Shown one piece after another: positions 54,160 to 64,000 of a stretch of DNA of 64,000 bases (position 1 is the first letter of the stretch; every line of letters begins with the position of its first letter). The stretch comes from Littorina saxatilis. Lineage: Eukaryota > Mollusca > Gastropoda > Littorinimorpha > Littorinidae. Below the pieces are notes generated by a model. That model was not told the origin of the DNA, did not search any database, and saw only the letters and a program-made list of their open reading frames with translations. The translations under genes and the position numbers were made by a program. Location: NCBI RefSeq assembly GCF_037325665.1, contig NC_090246.1, positions 55,262,511-55,326,510 of the forward strand, written 5' to 3'.

Positions 54160-55126
54160 CACAGGTCTGTCAGCAGTGTCGGTGTGGGAACTGACAGAAG
54201 CTAGGGAGCACAGATAATAGAAGCCCTGTCACATAGACTAATCACACAATCAATACACATTTGGCTCATGTTTTAAATGACAGTTTCGAGTTTGTTAGTC
54301 AAACTCAAAGCAACAAAACCGGTCTGGTGTCATGCGTAGCGGGACCGAGAAGCGTCCTTACTGCATGGTTTGGGGTGGCTTTGCTTCGTATCAAACATCG
54401 GCTGTTTCACGTATTTTGCGAGCAAGTCTACTCTTTTGCCTGGCTCTGCAGTAAGTCCACATTGGCGATGAAGGTATCTATGAACTTAGCATGTGTGCAT
54501 TTTTCCGTAATCCAGTCATATTCCTTCAAAATGCAATCAATCGGCGGTGACAGACTTGGTGTCAGCAATTCGCGACTTCACCAACTTGGTCCCGTTTTCC
54601 TCACACCCATACCAGTTTAGGTTCATCCATGCAAACACACTCGCAAAACAGTTTATCACGTAGATACATTTCAAATAGGGAGCAAATGGTTAAATCTAAA
54701 CCTACATATTTGTTCCCTAAAATTTGCTTCTCTGTCAATAAGCCTGATTGTATAATAATACGTTCGAGAAAAACAACGTGGAATCGATTCTGAATCGAGT
54801 AAGCCAAATGGGTGCCAACCCGGTTTCGCCCGTTCTGCCGACCTGAAACGCAAAACAAAAGAATTGTGCGCTTCAACTAAATTGATTTCTATACGACTTC
54901 ATTACTCTTGCAACTTATGAACCTTTACTTAAAGCTTTTAAATGGTCTGAAAGTAGTGTTACCGCGTACTTATCGATGCACTCATTCATTTTATTTTTTC
55001 AGCGACGGTCACTTAGTTTAAGGTTGCAAAAGGGCCAAGTCTCGCTGGCACCACTGTTTCACTCTCCACAGATCGCAACAGTGCCGCTAGTAGTCTACAC
55101 TTTGTGTTTGATGGTAGAATGGGATA
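54160..55126. other. No recognisable gene
   Basis: A 119-aa plus frame (54,261-54,620) and minus frames near 54,600-54,880 show no known domain. Confidence 0.4.
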
Positions 55127-55232
55127 TACAACACTCGTGGTTTTTTATATGGCTTGTGTCTCCCGATGATATTCATCCGCTGGGTCTTGACTGAAATACA
55201 AGCCATATAAAAAACCACTCGTGTTGTAACCT

Positions 55233-55300
<68 letters not shown>
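55127..55300. mobile_element. Hairpin element followed by (TA)n
   Basis: TACAACACTCGTGGTTTTTT at the left pairs perfectly with the right end at 55,198-55,228, around a loop of about 40 bp. A TA tract (55,237-55,300) follows directly. Confidence 0.8.
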
Positions 55301-55303
<3 letters not shown>

Positions 55304-56370
55304 CCTATATGGTGGTTTTTTTTCAAAACTGAAAAGCTCTTCTTTAACAATCAAAGATGCCTTTCTTCTATTGCAAATCAACAGGCACAGTGCCGAATAT
55401 TGAATGTAGACTCTTAGCCTACTAAGGAATGCTTTGACTTGAATACACACTGGAAAGAAACAGCCTCGCTTTGTTATACGGAGAGCGATATTTATTTTCT
55501 CTCACTGATTTACTTTCGTAAACTGAAAGGTATCTCAACGATTATTTTTTAGTCGTGCACGTTTCACACAAAACATTTCGGTTTCTTGGCACGCAGCATT
55601 CGGCATGCTGTGGTGCTTTTACTACAATTAGCCTAGCCTCCAACTCCAAGACCACAAATTTGATTCATCATACTAAATAAGATTAATTGCTCTGAGATGG
55701 GAGTTGCCTTCGAGGGAAAAGCAGGAGTCATGCACCCATTTAAGTCTTCTCCATCTGTGATTGAACACATGATTGAATACATGCCCCCAATAAGCGATTT
55801 TCAAAAATAAAAAGTTACCACGTGTGTCGATCAGACATGTGGCAATGGGTAGGACGTCAGACCGGCCTTGTTTAAATTATCTCACATAAACTCCATACTG
55901 GCAATGAATCCCCCCTCCTCTCTAAAGTGCTGCTGGTCAAATTTTGGACCCCGTATTCCACTCATAGAGTCTAATTCGCGATGAAAAATGACTTGGAAAT
56001 CTGCTCAAACGCAAAATCTTCTTTTCTCGTTGAGGGGACGTAACCACTCGCGATCGGTACGAATAAATCGAATTTTGGGGTAAAATATATCGAATATCAA
56101 CAAAACTTGCTTCAATTGCAAGATCTTGACATGCTTTTCTCCCTCTGGATAATTAAACGTCTTGAAATTGGCGGGAAAGCAGTCAGTACAGAGTTTATTT
56201 TGGCTGGCGTCCTACCTATGGCGGCATGATAGTGTCGATCAGTGGCCACCGTCAGTAAGTCAAGACACTTGGCGTATTTCCACCGGACAGCCAAACCATC
56301 ATGGTGGCAGTGATTGAGAGCTACGATGTGCCTACTTTTTCAAAGAATAGGGTGACAAAATAAATCGAGC
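55301..56370. other. No recognisable gene
   Basis: A weak inverted similarity (TAGGACGNCAG words near 55,850 and 56,210) hints at a degenerate foldback repeat; nothing else was seen. Confidence 0.35.
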
Positions 56371-56374
56371 TTAA

Positions 56375-57020
56375 AGGCACAGTACAAACACCCCCCTTTC
56401 ATTTACACACTCACCGCTTTTGAACATCCTAGGTGCCCTACGTAAAGAGCGAGCAATTTTCAAAGAATTTATTTTCATGGACCGTCTGATCGGCAAATCA
56501 GGCGCCTCGTTTTGGCGCTGGAACTAACTTTTAAAATCTAGATAATAAATTGACAGCTTGTTACACAAACATTCTTAAATCATAAAAAAAAAAAATGTTT
56601 TCATCAAGACACGATCAGTACAATTCGAAGTTTTGAAAGTTTGAAAATAGAAAAGCCCAGAAACGTGTCACGCAAACCGTCTTTCTCGTAGCTCTAGTTC
56701 GTGAGAATCGCAGCCGTTTGTTGCGTTTCGATTCAGAGGTACACAATAACGTGCTATTGCAGATAAGCTTACAGCGAGTCGCATTGAAATCACAAGCTGA
56801 CGACTGCATTGTGAAAAAAAAGGACACTGGATCACGCGGGTTCGCGATGGCTCAGGGGCAAGATAAACCACGCAAAAATAAATTCTTTGAAAATTGCTCG
56901 CTCTTTATGGAGGGCACCTAGTATGTTCAAAAGCGGTGAGTGTGTTAATGAAAGGGTGTTTGTACTGCGTGTAAAAGCCTGACAGTATCTGTGATGGTTT
57001 ACGAGAGGCTTACTGTGCCT
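56375..57020. mobile_element. TTAA-flanked MITE with long inverted arms, 646 bp
   Basis: TTAA on both sides (56,371-56,374 and 57,021-57,024) and termini AGGCACAGTA...TACTGTGCCT. Inner arms (CAAACACCC..CTTTCATT..ACACTCACCGCTTTTGAAC) pair over about 100 bp; the right arm has an extra segment of about 57 bp near its end. piggyBac-like by target site; no transposase. Confidence 0.85.
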
Positions 57021-57329
57021 TTAATCTGCACAAAATACACATCAGAACTCATTTTTCAATGTGACGCCAACGATCGATTGACAAAACATAAGCATTAGTC
57101 AGATTATTTTCCTCCATTGCAAGGGGTGCAACTCTGCCTCAAACCACGAAAGCCCCCAGAGAGAGTTATCTCCGACCATCGTCTGTTATGCAGCAGAAGT
57201 GACGGACTTGCCGTAGAGCGGAATGTGCTCCGGAACAACCCTATTCTGCAGTGTTTTCATTGCGGATTCAGCGTCTTTCTGTTCTTCGTCTCTTCTGGAA
57301 AACACAGTCAAGAAATTTGGCAGTGATTT

Positions 57330-57330
<1 letters not shown>

Positions 57331-57405
<75 letters not shown>

Positions 57406-57467
57406 CTCTCTCTCTCGCTCTCTCTCTCTCGCCCTCTCTCTCTCTCTCTCTGTCCCTCTCTCTGTTT

Positions 57468-57530
<63 letters not shown>

Positions 57531-57535
57531 ATTTT
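57331..57535. repeat. (CT)n microsatellite with interruptions
   Basis: CT-rich tract of about 200 bp just downstream of the SLC22 stop; probably in its 3'-UTR or beyond. Confidence 0.93.
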
Positions 57536-57693
57536 TTTTCTCACAAACTTCATCTTCTTCTTCTGCGTTTCTACGCTACAAAAACAACTTGAAATTAAAA
57601 TTGAACAGTCACACTTTTTCTCGACATATTTACTTGTCTATCCGCCAAGCGAACCCAAATTCAACGACTATAGGTATGCCAAGAAATAAACGC

Positions 57694-59304
57694 TCACTCC
57701 TTGAAATTGACGGCGTCTTCCATGGTGTCTGGCATCTTACGGTGCAGAGTCTCTGGCAGGAAGAGTGAGGACAGACCGGCCAATATCCCCAGCCCCCCGA
57801 ACACCACCAGTGGCACTGCACGGCTGAACCGTCCCTCCACCAACAGAGCCTGTAATGAAGAATTTGGTAATACGTTCCCGAAACCCCCATGGTAAACAGA
57901 ATTAAAAAAACAAGAACGGTAGGTAATTGAAACGTGTATTATTAACAAAACAATACGTTACATTTACTAGTACGTCGACCCAACGTTCTTTGAAGTAGAC
58001 AGACAGACAGACAAACACCTATGAAGCAGATAAAAAACAAAACACTTATCTCAAGATCGCGTGGTTCGGTTGCAAAGTGCCGGCGAGGTCATTAGGTAAA
58101 GTAAAGACACAAAGATAGAAACAATACATTTGTAGAGACAACCTTGCAACATGGCTCAAGTACAACCAGCGCTCTCAAGATCTGTTCTCAAATAGAGAGC
58201 GGACTAAATTGTTTTCTCAACGTTTACGTGCTCTTCTTTTGGAGAAACTTCCAGACATTTTTGTAAACTTTCATCATATTCACTCATTTATCTGGTTTTG
58301 CAAATTAAGCTTCGTCCTACCTGACGCAGGTTGCTTCTTATCATGAACAGTGAATACACAGCCTTTTACATTGTAAACTGCAAATTCACCGTCAAACATG
58401 ATCATAAATTAAAGATTCCGAGACGACTCTGTCTGCAAGATTTGAACCTCACCAGGTCAGCAACATAGGGGGACATAACACCGCCTATGGTTCCCAGGGT
58501 GACGCTGCATCCCATGCCAAAGTTCCTCATGACAGTGGGGAACAGCTCAGCAGAGATCAGGTAGATGGAGGTGTAGGATGCTGAGATTCCAAGCTTGCCC
58601 ACCATCGCCAGAGCTGTCGTCGCCCATCCAAGATCTTAGGAGTCAGGGAAGACGTGTATAGAAAGAACACAAGCGGAAATAACCGGATGATTTAATATGC
58701 GTGTAGAAGGAAAAGGATAACAAGTAGATTCAAATCTATTGCAAACAAGAACACATGAACAAGTAGAAACAACAAGTGGAAAACTGTTAATGTACCAACA
58801 AGCCAAATTCAACAACTATTAAGCTAAAAACGGACATTTCTGACAATAACTACAACAATAGACGCGGATGACTTGACCGTGCCTAGAACACGCCCCTTAG
58901 CCGAGGATAAGTGCTAGATCTGGGGTAATTATCAGTAAAAATAGATTTAAAGTAAGAAGCATTGCGATCTTTTTCTCGAAAAAAAGCCAGTTAAGGAAAA
59001 CAGCGATTGAGCAAGCTGAAGGTATTCTCCCCGTTTTGCCAAAACTAAACACAACGTACGGTCTGCTGGCATCTCACCTTTGCCCCCAAAAGCCACAGTG
59101 AATATGGTGGACAGACAGGAGGTTCCTGCCACCAGCATGAAGCAGCAGTGAGATCTTTTCCTCCCCAGTCGTTCCAGCAAAAACCAGGCCAGCAGGTAAC
59201 CAGCCAGCTCCATCACGGAGGAGATCAAAAAGTTCAAGCGCAAACTTCCACTCAGGTTACCCACGTTGAGGCTGAGGCCGTAGTAAGTCATACTGATCAC
59301 ACAC
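57694..59304 (-). CDS. SLC22-type organic ion transporter, last three exons (partial)
   Basis: Minus-strand exons 59,304-59,078, 58,634-58,453 and 57,849-57,694 (stop) with GT-AG borders and matching phases. Encoded order: CVISMTYYGLSLNVGNLSGS and ERLGRKR (the major-facilitator loop motif between helices 8 and 9), then GKLGISASYTSIYLISAELF and PTVMRNFGMG (typical of SLC22), then the last helix and LPETLHRKMPDTMEDAVNF, the standard SLC22 C-terminus. About 190 residues of a protein usually about 550 long. The first exon shown starts inside a codon, so the 5' exons lie further right; none was recognised before 64,000, where a palindromic repeat occupies the end. Likely a plasma-membrane transporter of organic cations, anions or carnitine; substrate not predictable. 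Confidence 0.9.
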
Positions 59305-61440
59305 CTGATATGACAATGAAACGGAATACATTCAAAGATACATTCCTTCCAGTGCAAACGATCATGTACGTTATCATGGATCCGTGCAGGCTTTTGCATG
59401 GGAAAAAACAGCATAATTTCCCTGGGCACATAGGCTACCAAACATCAATATAGCTTGGATGAGTCATGACATATGCAAAGATGTCTCCTACGACAGTAAT
59501 TCAGGAATAAACTCGCCCTTTGGACAGAAAGAAATCAGACTGCTGATATTTGGTATAATTCCAAGTGGAAGATGCTTTTATTTCACGTAAAATATGTTGT
59601 GCCATGTAATAACCATATTTATCGTGATTTACATGATGGACTAAGCAAGCAAGATGGTATCTTGAACAGAGTATACTTTAGCATTCCTTTAGCATTACTT
59701 TATAATTGGGTAAGCCTTACTTTGCAATGAGCTGCTGTATATTTATACTACTAACTGGAGGGGCCAAGAAACAAAGGTATCAATCTGTGACAATAGTTCA
59801 TCAAGAAACCCTCACTATGTACAGGGATCAGGCTGGTTGTTGGTTTTAGAGGTGTCCAAATAACTGGCATCTATTGCTTATCCTTTACGAAGACCTTAAC
59901 CTATTTGTGACGGTTTACAAGGTTGAATACACGGGATGCAAAATTTCTTTCATGTCGTTGTTTTGTGGAAGCAGTTGTAAGATTCACGTCGGTATGGATG
60001 AATATGTGTACGTCTGTTGGGATGTATGTGTCCTTGTCTCTAAGGACCAGGGTTCCCCAAGCTGTGCGTCCCTGCGTCCTGTGCGCACTAGAAACCAAAC
60101 AAAAACGTACTGGAAGACTAGTGCTTAAAGGGGTCACGACGCACTTAGCCTGAAAAGAGCGGGTCACGGGACGCACACAATTTGCGTTAACATGCTGATA
60201 TTGAAACTGCAATCGCCTGCCAATTTCCATAAAGAATAGACAAGACCGTACGCTTGGCTCAATTTGAAGCAAGATCTGTAGCGACTCCAGTTTTTCTGAG
60301 TAGATCTAACCGATATGACAAATAACGCTTTTGTGAAGGTTTCACAGAATGTCCAAATGTCCTCCTGGTCTCTAATAGTCCAGGCATCTTAGCCACTTTA
60401 GTGAAGGGAACGTTGAAGTGACAATGACTAGGTTTAAAATGTCCCTTATCAGAAAGTTCAACCTCATTCGTTTGATGTTTATTAAGCACATTTTCATATA
60501 AAGTTGGCGCTTCATACGGAAAAATGGCTTTGAAATTGACCCAAATCCTTCTTTGGGCTCTGTAAATGTCGTTTGGGGGTATGGTTGTAAAATGGTATCT
60601 ACTGGTCACCCCAATGTATAAACTGAAAACTATTTCTGCACCAGAACACGCAGAAAGGATTGTATCTGCCTGATGTCTGATGCTTTTCAAAATCCCCAAC
60701 CACTAACACCTTCAAAACGGACTTTAACTGACACTGTTGTTTTTCCCTATATAATCCTTACTATTTTTCCGAGACGTCGTCGTGTTGTGTATTTAGCTTG
60801 CCACAACCTCATACATGGTCCTAAAAGTTAAAGTTGAAGAAAATACTAAAGATAAATGAAAAAGCTGACGCAGTGTCATTCGCACCGTGAATCCCCCCAT
60901 GGGAACATACTAAAGTCTGGTTCCAAATAGGCTCAATTTCCTTCTATTTCTTTGTATTTCTGCCTCGTAGGGGTAGGGGTGTTCAAACCAAAGGCACCTT
61001 TAAACCAAAATTCAAATCACACATCTTACAATACTAAGACACTCAGCAGTAAAAGGGTGTCTGCTGGTAAAAAATTCCAAACAATCCTAAAAGTACTTCA
61101 CTACTAAAAGTGCTTTTAAAAAGAGCCGTTATTTTTCCCTCTATATTCAGTATTGTGTTTTCTGCGAACATGTAGTCTATTTAGATGGTTGTCGTGTGCA
61201 CTTGAGTTGCTAAAGCGTTTTCAGTTGGGCATATGTCGAAAAGCAAAGAATTAGCCCTTTGAAAACCATCAGAACTGTCACACAAAAATAACATTTACCT
61301 ATCTCACCAACTGACCAAACATAGGGCTTTTCCTTATGTATTATGTATTGTCGTGTTTTTTGTAGCATACTTGTGAAAACAGCCACCACTGTTGTAAATG
61401 ATACTTTAAAGAGCATTATTTCATTTTTACAGTTGAAGGA
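59305..61440. other. Probable SLC22 intron; nothing else recognised
   Basis: A 146-aa minus frame (60,259-60,699) and smaller frames have no recognised domain. Lies between the SLC22 exons and the terminal palindrome. Confidence 0.4.
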
Positions 61441-64000
61441 CAACCTGGACTGCCGTATATTACAGCTGTTTTACAATCAGCCAAAATTTTCTTAACAAAC
61501 GTATGTTAAGAACAACTCCCACAGTGAAATTGAAGGAAAACAAAGTGAAAATCCGCCTGCCATAGAGGAGCTAAAGAATCAACAATAAACGACTGCATGG
61601 ATAGCTTGATGCACGAATGCATTGCGGACATGTTTGTCTCCAACCAAGAGAAAGTTCCAAAAAATCCCTTTTGTGCTTCTTATTATACAGTGACGTCAAA
61701 GACAGCCTTTTCTGCTGTTCATACATTCAGGGGTTATGGTTACACTAAACGACGTAGTTGTAGCCATACTGCCATCCAGATTTATTTTTTCCTTGCGAGC
61801 AGTCACAGGGTGTTTGTGCTGTCTGCCAACCGTTAGATGACCCCGCCCAAGTCTGTTAAGGGACCGTTTGACCGTTATAGAACGCGTCTTTTTGATTTTT
61901 TGGCACAGTTGGAAACGGTTGATTTTTATCCCTACCATTGTTTCCAAACATTATATAGGAATGTTTTGTGAACAACGGATAATAGCCGCTACTCGCATGT
62001 GTAGCAAAAGTGAGCGTACATACTCACCCTGGTCGTCCAGCCGTTGTCCGTTGCCCGTCTTTATCTGTCTGTACTGAACATTACCTTTGGATATTTCTCC
62101 AACGCTATGAAGTGAAGAAACACCAAATGTTGCAAAATGTTGTATGACCCCAAGAGCTCAAAAAAGATACTTGAGAACCTTGACCTTACCATAAGGTCAA
62201 GGTCACAGGGAGAATTAATGTGGTCTAAAAACTGCAAAATTTCACATTCTGCCAGTTTTCTGGAAAACAAATTAAAAACAGCGGGCTTAGTTTTGTATGG
62301 TATACAAGAAAAAGAAAGCCTTATCTTCTGATACCATTTTGGTTGACCTCGGTTCAATGTCAAGGTCAGAGGAGCCCTTCAAAGTTGAATTGTAGACATA
62401 TTTTGATGTGAGCTTGCCCCTTTAACTTTACTATGGACGATATCTCTTACAAACTTAAACACTGAGTGGGGCGTTTGTTAGAATTTCATACTGAGCCACA
62501 TCTGGTCACATATCGTTAGGGTCAAGGTCACATTGACCCCTATGAAAAATGTGACCAAGCCGGGTAAAGAAATCCATGTGTCTTGGTAAAAAATCTTAAC
62601 AAAGCAAAGCCCATGCGACTCTCATGCTTGACCTTTGTCTTAAAGTGACCTTGACCTTCAGGTGACCTTGAAGGTGAAGGTCTAACAACTGAAGCTGGCA
62701 AGGACATTGTACACTATTAGAACTGTTTTACAGATTTTTCCTACCAAATTACACATGACCTTTGGCCAAGGTCAAGATCATCAAAGGTCACACATCACAA
62801 GGCTATCAATTCAAGACATAGGAAGCATAAACATACTTATTGGCACTTTCTACAAAGAGACATTGTCACTTTTAGTGATTCAATTGCCCGTTTCAGTCAC
62901 ATTTCATAAGGGGCAAAGTGACCTTGACCTTGATGATATGTGACTAAATGTGGCTCAATATCAGTATATAACATGTGCCCCACACAATTATGAAGTTTGA
63001 AAGATTTTTTTCATAGTTCAGGGTCAAGGTCACTTCAAAACATGTATACAATTCAACTTTGAAGGACTCCTGTGACCTTGACATTGAAGCGAGGTCAACC
63101 AAAATGGTATCAGAAGATAAGGCTTTCTTTTTCTTGTATACCATACAAAACTAAGCCCGCTGTTTTTAATTTGTTTTCCAGAAAACTGGCACAATGTGAA
63201 ATTTTGCAGTTTTTAGACCACATTCATTCTCCCTGTGACCTTGACCTTAAGGTAAGGTCAAGGTTCTCAAGTATCTTTTTTGAGCTCTTGGGGTCATACA
63301 ACATTTTGCAACATTTGGTGTTTCTTCACTTCATAGCGTTGGAGAAATATCCAAAGGTAATGTTCAGTACAGACAGATAAAGACGGGCAACGGACAACGG
63401 CTGGACGACCAGGGTGAGTATGTACGCTCACTTTTGCTACACATGCGAGTAGCGGCTATTATCCGTTGTTCACAAAACATTCCTATATAATGTTTGGAAA
63501 CAATGGTAGGGATAAAAATCAACCGTTTCCAACTGTGCCAAAAAATCAAAAAGACGCGTTCTATAACGGTCAAACGGTCCCTTAACAGACTTGGGCGGGG
63601 TCATCTAACGGTTGGCAGACAGCACAAACACCCTGTGACTGCTCGCAAGGAAAAAATAAATCTGGATGGCAGTATGGCTACAACTACGTCGTTTAGTGTA
63701 ACCATAACCCCTGAATGTATGAACAGCAGAAAAGGCTGTCTTTGACGTCACTGTATAATAAGAAGCACAAAAGGGATTTTTTGGAACTTTCTCTTGGTTG
63801 GAGACAAACATGTCCGCAATGCATTCGTGCATCAAGCTATCCATGCAGTCGTTTATTGTTGATTCTTTAGCTCCTCTATGGCAGGGGGATTTTCAATTTG
63901 TTTTCCTTCAATTTCACTATGGGAGTTGTTCTTAACATACGTTTGTTAAGAAAATTTTGGCTGATTGTAAAACAGCTGTAATATACGGCAGTCCAGGTTG
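61441..64000. mobile_element. Large palindrome with arms of about 0.97 kb (cut by window end)
   Basis: 61,441-62,415 is the near-exact reverse complement of 63,025-64,000; identical short frames appear on opposite strands at 61,597 and 63,605. The spacer of about 610 bp is AT-rich with repeated AGGTCA words. Likely a foldback transposon or a DNA transposon with long inverted ends. Its left edge and target duplication are unresolved because the pairing runs to the last base of the window. Confidence 0.85.
62160..63265. promoter_or_regulatory. Cluster of TCAAGGTCA half-sites
   Basis: At least nine TCAAGGTCA/TGACCTTGA words, several as AAGGTCAAGGTCA, on both strands. TCAAGGTCA is the extended half-site bound by ERR and NR5A nuclear receptors as monomers. 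The sites lie within a repeat, so the match is real but function is conjecture. Confidence 0.5.

Noticed and set aside
60259-60699. 146-aa minus frame as a gene
   Set aside because: No recognised domain, no splice partner, and no codon signature distinguishing it from background.

Overview
The window looks like nuclear DNA from a gastropod mollusc, perhaps a caenogastropod. The basis is GT-AG introns, very long CA/TG, CT and GAA microsatellites, a tRNA-headed SINE, CR1/L2-like and L1/Tx1-like LINEs, many short foldback elements, and IgGFc-binding-domain membrane proteins of a kind common in molluscs. The clade is an inference; no ribosomal or mitochondrial marker is present. I saw no retrovirus-like, LTR or Polinton element.

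Layout. 1-7,050 has no recognisable gene. It holds microsatellites, an interspersed repeat, three hairpin elements and a 1.1-kb hAT-like foldback element with an 8-bp target duplication (5,102-6,215). 7,140-51,096 is a tandem segmental duplication in three parts. Unit A (7,140-13,220) is a partial copy carrying a private 3.06-kb TTAA-flanked element and a private SINE. Unit B (13,803 to about 35,806) and unit C (36,647 to about 51,096) each carry a complete seven-exon gene for a secreted or membrane-anchored protein with an IgGFc-binding-type domain. The predicted products are 939 aa (exons from 17,770 to 32,690) and 870 aa (exons from 40,619 to 49,183). Exons 1-6 have the same length and phase in both genes. 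The last exon differs: a threonine-rich stalk made of ten 24-residue repeats in copy 1, and mostly non-repetitive Ser/Thr-rich sequence in copy 2. Both end in the same Cys-containing juxtamembrane segment, one transmembrane helix and a short basic tail. Immediately after each stop lies a tandem array of about 55 bp whose unit is a copy of the end of the coding sequence plus its stop codon.

Intron 6 of copy 1 contains an almost whole CR1/L2-like LINE (ORF1 24,125-26,587; ORF2 27,610-30,420), which copy 2 lacks. Intron 6 of copy 2 instead holds two 5'-truncated LINEs inserted tail to tail at one target site.

51,100-64,000 leaves the duplication. It has microsatellites, a 586-bp hAT-like element, hairpins, a TTAA-flanked MITE, the last three exons of an SLC22 organic-ion transporter on the minus strand (57,694-59,304), and a palindrome of about 2.56 kb at the window end that is rich in nuclear-receptor half-sites.

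The best candidates for something undescribed are the paired IgGFc-binding-like receptors (near-identical ectodomain, divergent stalk, coding-end minisatellite) and an inverted copy of their exon 3 inside intron 3, present in both genes.
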